Source: Dyadobacter pollutisoli
GTDB lineage: Bacteria > Bacteroidota > Bacteroidia > Cytophagales > Spirosomataceae
Assembly: GCF_026625565.1 (NCBI RefSeq)
Contig: NZ_CP112998.1
Span: forward strand, 3,164,501 to 3,228,500
Length of the DNA stretch: 64,000 nucleotides
Direction: 5' to 3'
Shown here: piece by piece, positions 18,001 to 26,768 of the stretch
Layout of the letters: each line of letters starts with the position of its first letter
Numbering within the stretch: position 1 is the first letter of the stretch
The notes under the pieces: model-generated
Database searches by the model: none
Told to the model about the DNA's origin: nothing
Seen by the model: the letters and a program-made list of their open reading frames with translations, nothing else
Position numbers and translations under genes: made by a program

Positions 18001-18837
18001 ATGTTTTCAATCAAAGACTTATTTTCAAAATTCAGGCATTCGGTTAAGAGTCAGGAAGTCGCTCCAAAATACTATTTGTCCCTTTGTTGTATCGTTAAAG
18101 ACGAAAACGATTACCTGGAAGAATGGATAAATTACCATCAAAAAATCGGAGTAGAACACTTTTTCATTTACGACAATGGCAGTAAAGTGCCCATCCGCGA
18201 ATCGATAAAAGCGATTGGGTGCGCTGCCGGCATTACGGTGATCGATATCCCCGGAAAAAATATGCATGTAAAAGCCTACCAGCATTGCCTGAACAAATTT
18301 GGCAAGCAGTCTGCCTGGATAGGTTTTATTGATCTGGATGAATTTATAGTACCTAAGACGAATAATTCGAATCTGTCTGAGCTCTTGCAGGAATACGAAA
18401 GCTACGGGGGATTAGGGGTGTCCTGGCTCATCTTCGGATCTAACGGGCACATTGAGAAACAAAGCGGTCGCCAGTTAGAAAATTTCACCAAGCGCTCCGA
18501 CATCAATTTTTTACCTAACACGCACATTAAAAGCATTGTACAGCCCAGATACGTCGCATCTGCGTTCAAGTCACATTGCTTCAAATACAAAGAGGGATAC
18601 TTCTGTGTCAATGAGCACTTAACCCCGATCGACGGCGCAACGGCCGACCCAAGCGTAGATAAAATTCAATTGAACCATTATTATTGCCGCTCCCTGGCAG
18701 AATATCACCAAAAGATGGAGAGGGGAATCAGCGATACAAAGCGCAAACGAAAGCTGGAAGAGTTCCACTATCACAACGACGGGTCCAATCAGATTGAAGA
18801 TACCACCATACTCAGGATTTTGGATAAATTCCAATAA
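18001..18837 (+). CDS. GT92-like glycosyltransferase
   Basis: 278-aa cytosolic GT-A-fold transferase. The opening CCIVKDENDYLEEWINYHQ and VEHFFIYDNGS are typical of GT92/DUF23 proteins, which transfer sugars (often galactose) from nucleotide donors. The metal-binding DxD motif is visible in WIGFIDLDEFIVPK. The C-terminal part has the family pattern of an HYYCRS motif. It is a single gene, convergent with sulP; no other polysaccharide genes are nearby, so the acceptor is unknown. Confidence 0.85.
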   Translation: MFSIKDLFSKFRHSVKSQEVAPKYYLSLCCIVKDENDYLEEWINYHQKIGVEHFFIYDNGSKVPIRESIKAIGCAAGITVIDIPGKNMHVKAYQHCLNKFGKQSAWIGFIDLDEFIVPKTNNSNLSELLQEYESYGGLGVSWLIFGSNGHIEKQSGRQLENFTKRSDINFLPNTHIKSIVQPRYVASAFKSHCFKYKEGYFCVNEHLTPIDGATADPSVDKIQLNHYYCRSLAEYHQKMERGISDTKRKRKLEEFHYHNDGSNQIEDTTILRILDKFQ

Positions 18838-18854
18838 TTACTGACGGCGGACTG

Positions 18855-20384
18855 TCACACTACCACCCGGTAAGTTGGATCTTCAATAATGTTGACATCG
18901 ATCACATCATTGGCATTTAGGAGCAGCTGACGGCAATCTGCACTCAGATGTGTCAAATGCACTCTCTTGCCCGCAGCACGATACCTGGCCGTGATCTTGT
19001 TGAGTGCCTCTATACCGGACATGTCTGCGACCCTGCTTTCAGAAAAATCAATGACAACTTCATCAGGATCTGTCAAAACATCAAACTTCTCATTAAATGC
19101 AGCTACCGAGCCGAAGAATAGCGGCCCGTAGATCCTGTAATGCTTTACACCATTTTCATCAATGGATTTATGCGCACGAATGCGCTTGGCACTTTCCCAC
19201 GCAAAAACCAATGCGGAAATCACGACCCCGATCAGCACAGCCAGGGCCAGGTTGTGAAGGTATATCGTTATTGCCGCCACCAACATACCGACGAAAATAT
19301 CTTGCCTCGGCATTTTGTTAATGATCCGGAAACTGGCCCATTCAAATGTCCCAATCGCAACCATGATCATGACACCGGTCAGTGCAGCCATGGGTACCAT
19401 TTCAATAACAGGGGCACCAAACAGAATGATCATTAAAATCGCCAGAGATGCAATGATCCCAGATAACCTCGCCCTGGCGCCTGCGGAAAGATTAACCAGC
19501 GTTTGTGCGATCATCGGGCAGCCGCCCATTCCAAAGAAGAAACCGTTCAAAATATTGGCCGATCCCTGCGCAATACATTCCCTGTTACTATTTCCTTTCG
19601 TCGCAGTGATTTCGTCTACCAGGTTGAGGGTTAACAAGCCTTCGGTAAGCCCCACCCCTGCCATAATCAGTGCGTAAGGGAAAATAATCCGGAATGTGCC
19701 AAGATCGAGTGGCACGCTGGGTATATGAAATGGAGGAAAACCGCCACTTACCGATGCAATGTCCCGAACTGTTTTGGTATCAATGTCAAATCCAAGTACG
19801 ACCATGAAAATAACGATGATCGCCACCAGCGAGGGCGGAACCGCTTTGGTTAGTTTTGGTAATAAAATAATGATGGCAATTGTCAGCAAAACCAGGCCGG
19901 CCATTGTCAAAAGTGGCATTCCGCTCAGCCAGGCAGGTTGCCCATCGACTACGACTTTAAATTGTTCAAGCTGGGACATGAATATGACCACCGCCAGACC
20001 ATTCACAAAGCCGTACATAACGGGCTCCGGCACCAGGCGGATAAACTTGCCAAACTTGAATACCCCTACCAGGATCTGCACGACACCTGCCAATGCAACT
20101 GCTGCAAAAACATACTCAATGCCATGCGATTTCATCAACGCGATTAAAACAATGACCGTCGCACCGGCACCGCCGGATATCAAACCAGGCCTGCCGCCAA
20201 AAACCGAGGTAACAAGCCCCATTATAAATGCTGCATAAAGCCCCACGAGCGGAGGAAAACCCGCGAGAATAGCAAAAGAGAGCGATTCCGGCATCATAGT
20301 CATGGCAACCGTAAGGCCTGCAAGGATCTCTGTCTTATAGTCTATTTTTTGTGTAAAATCAAATAGGTTAATATAGCTCTTCAT
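18855..20384 (-). CDS. SulP-family anion permease with STAS domain
   Basis: 509-aa inner-membrane transporter with about 10-14 helices (residues ~10-400) and a C-terminal cytosolic STAS domain (~415-509; VVIDFSESRVADMSGIEALN). The motif GLYAAFIMGLVTSVFGGRPG and GSANILNGFFFGMGGCPMI are typical of SulP. Members carry sulfate, bicarbonate or other anions; the substrate cannot be chosen from sequence. It lies 59 bp downstream of tlpA on the same strand, close to sulfur/selenium genes, but may have its own promoter. Confidence 0.92.
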   Translation of the reverse strand: MKSYINLFDFTQKIDYKTEILAGLTVAMTMMPESLSFAILAGFPPLVGLYAAFIMGLVTSVFGGRPGLISGGAGATVIVLIALMKSHGIEYVFAAVALAGVVQILVGVFKFGKFIRLVPEPVMYGFVNGLAVVIFMSQLEQFKVVVDGQPAWLSGMPLLTMAGLVLLTIAIIILLPKLTKAVPPSLVAIIVIFMVVLGFDIDTKTVRDIASVSGGFPPFHIPSVPLDLGTFRIIFPYALIMAGVGLTEGLLTLNLVDEITATKGNSNRECIAQGSANILNGFFFGMGGCPMIAQTLVNLSAGARARLSGIIASLAILMIILFGAPVIEMVPMAALTGVMIMVAIGTFEWASFRIINKMPRQDIFVGMLVAAITIYLHNLALAVLIGVVISALVFAWESAKRIRAHKSIDENGVKHYRIYGPLFFGSVAAFNEKFDVLTDPDEVVIDFSESRVADMSGIEALNKITARYRAAGKRVHLTHLSADCRQLLLNANDVIDVNIIEDPTYRVVV

Positions 20385-20443
20385 GAATAGCAGATTGTTC
20401 GCAAAACTATTAATTTGGGCACCGTCAATCTAAATGGAGCCGC

Positions 20444-20971
20444 TTATTTTTCTTTCAAATAGGAAGCGACAAAGTCATTCAATGCTTCACCATGTAAGTT
20501 CATGGCGATAATAACGCCTTGTTCATCCACGATGACATTGAATGGCAATGCTTCGATTTGATAATCCTTTGCGACGGGAGATGTCCAGAATTTGAGGTCG
20601 CTGACCTGCGCCCAGGGGAGATTGTATTTTCGGACTGCCTTTTTCCAGGCTTCCTTTTTGCTATCCAGAGACACGCCGAAGATTCTCAGTCCCTTCACAT
20701 TACCATTTAAATGGCCGTATTTGGAATAAAGCTGCTTCAATTCCGACTGCTCCTCCATACACGGTGCACACCAGCTTGCCCAGAAATCGATTAGAACCAA
20801 ATTCCCCCGAAGAGACGACAGCGCAATCGTGTCGCCCTTCAAATTTGGCACCCTGATTTCCGGTGCCACATTACCTTCTTTTATCTCAACTGGCTGGGCT
20901 CTTGCGCTGTAACATCCGATCAGCATTGCACATATGATGAAGATTTTATACTGTTTTCTGCACATTATCAC
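20444..20971 (-). CDS. TlpA-like periplasmic thiol-disulfide oxidoreductase
   Basis: 175-aa exported thioredoxin-fold protein with a signal peptide (~1-25). The redox centre is WCAPC in DFWASWCAPCMEEQ, and the cis-Pro region EALPFNVIVDEQG follows. Preceding GNVAPEIRVPNLKGDTIAL is the usual AhpC/TlpA strand. It begins 5 bp after the rhodanese-like gene, so both are likely cotranscribed and may act together on thiol or sulfane-sulfur chemistry in the periplasm (inference). Confidence 0.9.
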   Translation of the reverse strand: MIMCRKQYKIFIICAMLIGCYSARAQPVEIKEGNVAPEIRVPNLKGDTIALSSLRGNLVLIDFWASWCAPCMEEQSELKQLYSKYGHLNGNVKGLRIFGVSLDSKKEAWKKAVRKYNLPWAQVSDLKFWTSPVAKDYQIEALPFNVIVDEQGVIIAMNLHGEALNDFVASYLKEK

Positions 20972-20976
20972 GCGAA

Positions 20977-21417
20977 TTAGTTGCTCACCGGATAGCCTTT
21001 ATCTATCCAGTCGGTCTTAATATTTTTAGGAATGTTTAATAATCTTGCCTGCGTAAACCCCTGCTCTTTCAGTAATTTGAAAGCTGGCCTGACATTGGGG
21101 CATTTTGCAAATGGGCAGCATCCGCAATAGAGAACGACTTCATGGTTTTTATCGTGCTTGGACAAGATTTTCCCCAACTTCTTCAAGTTCTCTTTTTCGC
21201 TACCAGGACCAGCATCCACTGATCCTTTTATCACCGCCTGAGGCCCGATATTGATGATGATCGGCTTGACCTTATCTGACCCATTGATCTGATCAGCCAG
21301 TTCCTGGGTCGGTTTCAATTCCGCCTCCGTCCAGGGCTCAGTTACAGCCTGGGCATGAACAGCGACCGCTGAAAATATTGTTAAAGTGAAGGCTAAAATC
21401 TGAGTTACGTTTTTCAT
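20977..21417 (-). CDS. Secreted rhodanese-like protein
   Basis: 146-aa exported protein with a signal peptide (ILAFTLTIFSAVAVHAQA). A rhodanese-like active-site loop is visible as VVLYCGCCPFAKCPN, unusually rich in Cys, followed by the rhodanese-like C-terminal pattern (LLKEQGFTQARLLNIP). Rhodaneses carry sulfur or selenium as a persulfide or perselenide on Cys. It lies 58 bp downstream of selD and 5 bp upstream of the TlpA-like gene. Confidence 0.8.
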   Translation of the reverse strand: MKNVTQILAFTLTIFSAVAVHAQAVTEPWTEAELKPTQELADQINGSDKVKPIIINIGPQAVIKGSVDAGPGSEKENLKKLGKILSKHDKNHEVVLYCGCCPFAKCPNVRPAFKLLKEQGFTQARLLNIPKNIKTDWIDKGYPVSN

Positions 21418-21475
21418 ACCATTTGTTTTTTAAGTATTAAAATCTTTCAAACATTGATCCAGTCTACAATCAAGC

Positions 21476-22519
21476 CTATTCGACCGTGATCAGTGAACCA
21501 TCATCCTGGCGGGTTAGTTTACCGAATGATATAAAATGATGCCCCAGGGCTGCAAGGTCTGCTTCAAAAGCGCCGGATTGCTCCTCCAAAACTGCCACCA
21601 ATAAACCGCCACTGGTTTGAGGATCGGCCAGTACAAATTTCTGATAGTCCTTCACGTTTCCCACTTTGTGACCGTAGCTGGCCCAGTTTCGGGTAGTACC
21701 GCCCGGAAAGCATTCCTTGGCAAGATAAAAAGGAAGGGATTCAATGACAGGCACCTTATCGAATTCGATCACCGCGGAAAGTCCGCTTCCTTCGCACATT
21801 TCGGACAAATGACCCAGCAATCCAAATCCTGTCACGTCTGTCATGGCCTTCACCGCGTCCATTTTCCCGAAGATTTCTCCCAGTTTATTGAGCGTGGTCA
21901 TACTATTCAATGCGATTGCCGCATCTTCTTCAAGCAGGATGCCACGTTTTTGCGCGGTTGACAAAATCCCTACACCCAATGGTTTGGTGAGGTACAACCT
22001 GCACCCTTCTGTTGCGGTTGAGTTTTGTTTCAATTGAGCCACATCTACCATTCCGGTAACGGCCAGTCCAAACACAGGTTCCGGGCAGTCAATACTATGC
22101 CCTCCGGCCAGGGTAATGCCCGCCTCCGCACACACTGCCCTTGATCCTTCGAGCACCTTTTGGGCTACTTCGGGAGGTAATTTATCAATGGGCCAGCCCA
22201 AAATTGCGATGGCGAGGACCGGCTTACCTCCCATTGCATACACATCACTGATCGCATTTGCCGAAGCGATTCGTCCAAAATCGTAGGCATCATCGACGAT
22301 TGGCATAAAAAAATCCGTGGTCGAAATCAATGCTGTTCCGTTACCCAGGTCAAGTACTGCGGCGTCGTCCCGTTTGTCGTTTCCTACCAAAAGTCGCGGA
22401 TCTACCTGGTGTGCTAACGGGCTGTATAATATTTTATCCAGGATAGCCGGGCTTATTTTACAGCCGCAGCCCGCTCCGTGCGAATACTGGGTCAGCTTTA
22501 TATTTGAGATATCAATCAT
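21476..22519 (-). CDS. selD: Selenide, water dikinase (selenophosphate synthase)
   Basis: 347-aa enzyme forming selenophosphate from selenide and ATP. The N-terminal active loop SHGAGCGCKISP contains Cys18 (the catalytic position, Cys rather than selenocysteine), Cys20 and Lys21. Later motifs include DFFMPIVDD, ANAISDVYAMGG and TGFGLLGHLSEM. The start lies 4 bp after mnmH, so the pair is an operon and its product feeds MnmH. No selA or selB is visible in the window. Confidence 0.96.
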   Translation of the reverse strand: MIDISNIKLTQYSHGAGCGCKISPAILDKILYSPLAHQVDPRLLVGNDKRDDAAVLDLGNGTALISTTDFFMPIVDDAYDFGRIASANAISDVYAMGGKPVLAIAILGWPIDKLPPEVAQKVLEGSRAVCAEAGITLAGGHSIDCPEPVFGLAVTGMVDVAQLKQNSTATEGCRLYLTKPLGVGILSTAQKRGILLEEDAAIALNSMTTLNKLGEIFGKMDAVKAMTDVTGFGLLGHLSEMCEGSGLSAVIEFDKVPVIESLPFYLAKECFPGGTTRNWASYGHKVGNVKDYQKFVLADPQTSGGLLVAVLEEQSGAFEADLAALGHHFISFGKLTRQDDGSLITVE

Positions 22520-22523
22520 TGTT

Positions 22524-23567
22524 TTATGCCTGCCAGTTTACTGAAATCGTTTTTATAAAATCTAATATTCGCATTGCATTTTCTAAATGATGATCATTGT
22601 CCAGCGAGATTGAAAACAACTTATCTTTTTCTTTTTTTCCTAAACTTTTCAGATAGGTCTTATCATAATAAACCAAAACAAGCCTGATAAAATCAGCCAT
22701 TCTGTCTTCTCTGATTGCAGCTATGGCATCTCTGGTTTGCACAGGGCCCAGCCGTTTGTGAATACGCTCCGTGCAGGCGATCAGAAAATCTTTGTCCAGC
22801 GATCCATAAGCTCCCACCAATTCTTCAATGCGCTGCTCCAACCCTACTTCCAGATTAACCTGCATGGCACTGGTCATCTGATACCAAAAAGGCTTGGGAA
22901 CTGAAATCTTACCGATGTTGAGATTTTCGTCTTCCACCCAGGTCGGAATGTTCCGATCCAGGTCTTTCAGCTGGTCAGCCAGATTGTTTTCAAATTGTTC
23001 CTGAGTTGGCTGTACCATTTTGTTCATGGTACCATAAGATGAGCCTTGATGTTGGGCAAGATCTTCGAGATCAATTACCTGCTCGCCCATTTTGCCTAGC
23101 TCATAAAGGATCTTCGTTTTGGCCGAACCCGTCATACCTCCCAGCAGGCAAAGCTGGCGGCTTGCCCCAAACTGTTGGTGCGCCCATCTCCGGTAGCTTT
23201 TGTAGCCGCCCTGTATTAAATATACCTCGAAGCCGTACAAATCCAGCGCCCAGGCCATCGCGCCACTCCTCATTCCGCCACGCCAGCAATGTACCGCGAT
23301 TTTTTTGTCAGGTGCTTTCTCAAGCGCTTCCCTGATAAATCCCGACCACTTGGAGCCGGTAAGATCGAAACCAAGCAGAATGGCCTGCTCACGACCGATT
23401 TGCTTATAAGTTGTCCCTACCAACACTCTTTCCTCATTGCTGAACAAGGGAAGATTAAAAGCCCCCGGAATATGGCCGTGCGCAAATTCGGCCGGTGTGC
23501 GTACATCGGCCAAAGGGACTGTGCCTTTCAAATCCAGAAAATCACTTACCGCTACATTTTTGATCAT
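22524..23567 (-). CDS. mnmH: tRNA 2-selenouridine synthase
   Basis: 347-aa enzyme (SelU/YbbB) that replaces sulfur by selenium in 2-thiouridine at the wobble position of Lys, Glu and Gln tRNAs via a geranylated intermediate. Residues ~10-125 form a rhodanese domain with catalytic Cys94 in AVHCWRGGMRSG. A P-loop follows at about residue 143 (LGGMTGSAKT). It is the first gene of the selenium operon and is directly followed by selD. Confidence 0.95.
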   Translation of the reverse strand: MIKNVAVSDFLDLKGTVPLADVRTPAEFAHGHIPGAFNLPLFSNEERVLVGTTYKQIGREQAILLGFDLTGSKWSGFIREALEKAPDKKIAVHCWRGGMRSGAMAWALDLYGFEVYLIQGGYKSYRRWAHQQFGASRQLCLLGGMTGSAKTKILYELGKMGEQVIDLEDLAQHQGSSYGTMNKMVQPTQEQFENNLADQLKDLDRNIPTWVEDENLNIGKISVPKPFWYQMTSAMQVNLEVGLEQRIEELVGAYGSLDKDFLIACTERIHKRLGPVQTRDAIAAIREDRMADFIRLVLVYYDKTYLKSLGKKEKDKLFSISLDNDHHLENAMRILDFIKTISVNWQA

Positions 23568-24034
23568 TATTCAATTTCTTGGCTGAAATATTGCTGAAAC
23601 TTATCTCCAAACCAGTAAATCTTCCAAAGATCTTTGAATTTATTTCAACTCATGTGGTAGCGATGCGGGGTCATCGGTTGGTTCGGGCTCCTTCTGCTTG
23701 CCTGTTTTTCCAGTTAAGAAATATAGTTAGTAAGGCGAGGACTAGTAGCAGATTGCGATGAAAGGCACGTAATAACGTGGCATATTTATCATGGCTCTGC
23801 AAGCAGGTCATAAAAATAAGGGCCGGGGCTCATTACGATCCTTGTTACGGCCATCACCAGGCAAATGTGCAAACTGACAGAGAAAAGCAGGCATTACAGT
23901 TTGCCAAAGAATAGGAGCTTATTCAAATTAAAGAAACTGAATATTTATTCTGGGTAAAATTCTATACGATAGCCACTTTTTAAAGAAAAGTAGTATCGGA
24001 TACAAAAAATCATTTATTCCTAAACCAAAGAAAA
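23568..24034. other. 467-bp intergenic region
   Basis: Between divergent mnmH and the MocA-type gene. No RNA gene or confident protein gene was seen. It must hold both promoters. The only coding candidate is a 46-codon minus-strand frame at 23671-23811, listed separately at low confidence. The last ~120 bp before 24035 are AT-rich. Confidence 0.6.
23671..23811 (-). CDS. Possible 46-aa single-span membrane peptide
   Basis: Minus-strand frame from the ATG at 23811 to the TGA at 23671-23673. The middle has one hydrophobic segment (LLLVLALLTIFLNW) followed by a basic tail, consistent with a small membrane protein. No ribosome binding site or known family supports it, and such a frame can occur by chance. 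Confidence 0.2.
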   Translation of the reverse strand: MTCLQSHDKYATLLRAFHRNLLLVLALLTIFLNWKNRQAEGARTNR

Positions 24035-25411
24035 ATGCAAGACGAATTCAAATCAGTCTCGCGGCGGGACTTCCTGTTGACCTCCGCGGCTGCCCTCACC
24101 CCACCACTTCTGTTAGGAATGTCGCTGCCTGCATCCACTGCGGATGGCAAGCTAAACCATGCCAGTATTGGCGTAGGAGGAATGGGCGCACATGACCTTA
24201 AGAACTTCATGCAGCACCCCAATGTCAATATTACCGCCATATGCGACGTGGATGCCGATATTCTCAAAAAGGCATCTGCATTAGTACCCAATGCACGCAC
24301 ATACAGCGACTGGCGCGAGATGCTTGAAAAGGAAAAAAAGAACATTCAATCTGTAAACGTATCCGTTCCGGACCACACGCATTTCTCAGCCGCTTATACA
24401 GCTATCAAAGCAGGAAAGCATGTTTACTGTCAAAAACCAATGTGCCATGACGTTGCGGAGGTAAGGCTGCTTACCGAAATAGCTACCAAAGCAGGCGTTG
24501 TAACCCAGCTCGGCACCCAGGTAGCATCTACTTCCTGCGATCGTACTGCGGTTCAATTGATCAAAAACAAAGCGGTCGGCAAGATCAAACACGTGTACCT
24601 GTGCTCCAATCGCCCGGGCGCCATTGATACTTACCGACTGGTAGGACCCAGACCCGCTCAGGGACAAGAAGCTCCGGCCAATCTGAACTGGGATCTCTGG
24701 CTCGGAACTGCGCCCAGGCGTGACTATATGCCAGGCATTTACCATCAGGCCAAATGGCGCGCATGGCAGGATTTTGGCACAGGATGGTCGGGAGATATTG
24801 GTTGCCATATTTTTGATGCGGTATGGAAAGGACTGGGGTTGAAGACTCCGAAATCGGTAATCGCGGAGGTACAGCAATCCTGGAAAGACTCGGCCCAACG
24901 ACGCGGAGATACCTGGCCGCAGGGGGACCATATTACCTGGGTTTTTCCCGGAAATGATTACACAGAGTCAGATGAGCTTACATTGGAATGGTTCGATGGA
25001 CTCTTTTACCCTCCCGAAAATATCCGGGCACTATATTCAGTTGAGGACTATCCTGCCGAGTCGGCCATGCTGGTGGGCACGGAAGGTGCATTGCTGATCC
25101 CGCACGGCGGAGCGGCACCCATACTGCTACCGGAAAGCAAATTTGCGAAAACAGCGCTACCTAAATTCGAAAGCAGAAACCATTATCATCATTTTGTAGA
25201 TGCGTGCCTCGGAGGAGAGAAAACGGAATCGCATTTTGCACAATCCGGCCCGATGACCGAAGCTATTTTGCTTGGAACAGTGGCACTCCGCGCTCCCAAC
25301 GAACTACTTGAATGGGACGCGAAAAAACTGAAATTCCCCAATCACCCCGAAGCCAATAAATACCTGAGACGTACCTATCGGAAAGGCTGGGAGATCAAAG
25401 GAGCGTTCTAG
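24035..25411 (+). CDS. Secreted Gfo/Idh/MocA-family oxidoreductase (Tat signal)
   Basis: 458-aa paralog of the gene at 15761. The Tat signal is SVSRRDFLLTSAAAL. A Rossmann domain follows (IGVGGMGAHDLKNFMQ, ICDVDADI). The usual EKP motif reads CQKPMCHD, so the catalytic-type Lys is kept but Glu is Gln. The central motif GTGWSGDIGCHIFDAVWKGL is typical of the large secreted subgroup. It is monocistronic and ends just before a long inverted repeat. Substrate unknown. Confidence 0.9.
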   Translation: MQDEFKSVSRRDFLLTSAAALTPPLLLGMSLPASTADGKLNHASIGVGGMGAHDLKNFMQHPNVNITAICDVDADILKKASALVPNARTYSDWREMLEKEKKNIQSVNVSVPDHTHFSAAYTAIKAGKHVYCQKPMCHDVAEVRLLTEIATKAGVVTQLGTQVASTSCDRTAVQLIKNKAVGKIKHVYLCSNRPGAIDTYRLVGPRPAQGQEAPANLNWDLWLGTAPRRDYMPGIYHQAKWRAWQDFGTGWSGDIGCHIFDAVWKGLGLKTPKSVIAEVQQSWKDSAQRRGDTWPQGDHITWVFPGNDYTESDELTLEWFDGLFYPPENIRALYSVEDYPAESAMLVGTEGALLIPHGGAAPILLPESKFAKTALPKFESRNHYHHFVDACLGGEKTESHFAQSGPMTEAILLGTVALRAPNELLEWDAKKLKFPNHPEANKYLRRTYRKGWEIKGAF

Positions 25412-25412
25412 G

Positions 25413-25467
25413 TAGTTTTCGTACAAGTAGTGCCTTAGTAGCTAGGGCACTGCATGTACGAAAACTA
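25413..25467 (+). terminator. Long imperfect hairpin after the MocA-type gene
   Basis: Two ~23-nt arms pair at 20 of 23 positions, starting with a perfect 13-bp block TAGTTTTCGTACA that pairs with TGTACGAAAACTA. The loop is short. It begins 2 bp after the stop codon. There is no T-run of the usual kind after it, so it could be a terminator, an mRNA 3'-end stabiliser, or a repeat-type palindrome. Confidence 0.5.
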
Positions 25468-25647
25468 TTAAGCCTCTCCGTCAACATATTGATGCCAATG
25501 AAACATTGTTGAATGAATTGAGATCAAAGCGACGTTAGCGCATAGTGGCTTTTCACTAAATTTTTAGGATTTGAAGGGGTAATAAATCGGGAATCCCGCG
25601 TATATAGTCTGACGATTCCTATACCTGATAACACAAGTACCTTTTCA

Positions 25648-26754
25648 ATGATGCACTTCCGCCTTCTTTTGGCAATTCTCCTGCTTTCTTCCTCGGTCTC
25701 GATGGCCCAGAACCGTGCCGCCAGTACACCAGGAATTCCCGACCCGTGCCTTGACGATAAAGGCAATGCTTATATGGACCGACAGGCACAGGAATTTCTC
25801 GCGCGTGTAAACGCCACATTAAAGAAATACCCACCCAAACCATCGCCTCAGACCGAAAGGCAAAGCAGCCTGCTGTTGCTCGATGCCGTGCTGCACGACA
25901 AATACGCCGCTTACCGACGGCCGGTACAGGACTTTTTTCATGAAAGAATAGCCAAAACACTCCTGGAAATCGAAAATACCAAGGTGGAACAGGGAGCCAT
26001 GATTTGGAAGCTGTACAATATGGGGTTTATCATCCGTACCAAAACCGTGACGCTGGCTTTCGATCTGGTTGACGGTAAAAGTGCGCTGGCCGACTCATTT
26101 GCCCTGTCTCAAAATGTACTCAGCCGACTTATTCGCCAGTGCGATGTACTTTTCGTCAGCCACTACCATCGTGACCATGCCGATGAAGCTATTGCAAAAC
26201 AGTTCATCGACAATGGAAAGCCAGTAGTGGCCCCGCCTCAAATCTGGGCAGGAAAGCCAATTCACCAAACCATAACCCATCTGAAAAGGCAAGCCGACAC
26301 TTTGCAGGAACTAGCGCTGAAAAACGGGCAAAAACTAAAAATTGTGCTCTATCCCGGTCACCAGATGCAGCAAATCGAAAACAATGTCCCATTGGTGTAC
26401 ACGCCCGAAGGCTTGTCATTCTCTCATATGGGTGACCAGATCAATGAGGGGCCATTTATGATTGACTATGAATGGATTGATCACGTGGCCAAAAACCACA
26501 AAGTTGACGTGCTGATCCCGCCGAGCTGGACAAATGAAATATTTCGGATTGTAAAAGGCTTCAAACCTGCGCTTGTCATACCGGGGCATGAAAATGAATT
26601 GGGACACCCGGTCGACGACAGGGTACCGTTTTGGGGAGATTCTGAATTCCTTCAACTTACTTACCCGGAGCTCAAAGCATCATCATTCAAGACATTGAAT
26701 ATGACGTGGGGCGAAACCTTTCATTACGTCCGCCCCACAACGCCATCCAAGTAA
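25648..26754 (+). CDS. Secreted metallo-beta-lactamase-fold hydrolase
   Basis: 368-aa exported protein (signal peptide ~1-21, LLLSSSVSMAQ). The dinuclear zinc motif HxHxDH is visible in SHYHRDHADEAI; further metal-ligand candidates are SHMGDQ and PGHENELGHP. The N-terminal ~100 residues before the MBL fold are helical and unassigned. It resembles the UlaG/lactonase-like MBL branch, but the substrate cannot be inferred. It is convergent with the rhamnosidase gene, 14 bp away. Confidence 0.85.
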   Translation: MMHFRLLLAILLLSSSVSMAQNRAASTPGIPDPCLDDKGNAYMDRQAQEFLARVNATLKKYPPKPSPQTERQSSLLLLDAVLHDKYAAYRRPVQDFFHERIAKTLLEIENTKVEQGAMIWKLYNMGFIIRTKTVTLAFDLVDGKSALADSFALSQNVLSRLIRQCDVLFVSHYHRDHADEAIAKQFIDNGKPVVAPPQIWAGKPIHQTITHLKRQADTLQELALKNGQKLKIVLYPGHQMQQIENNVPLVYTPEGLSFSHMGDQINEGPFMIDYEWIDHVAKNHKVDVLIPPSWTNEIFRIVKGFKPALVIPGHENELGHPVDDRVPFWGDSEFLQLTYPELKASSFKTLNMTWGETFHYVRPTTPSK

Positions 26755-26768
26755 CATCGCCATCACTA

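Noticed and set aside
21476..22519. Possible selenocysteine (TGA) in SelD
   Set aside because: The active-site loop has a plain Cys codon and the frame is open throughout, so no recoding is needed.
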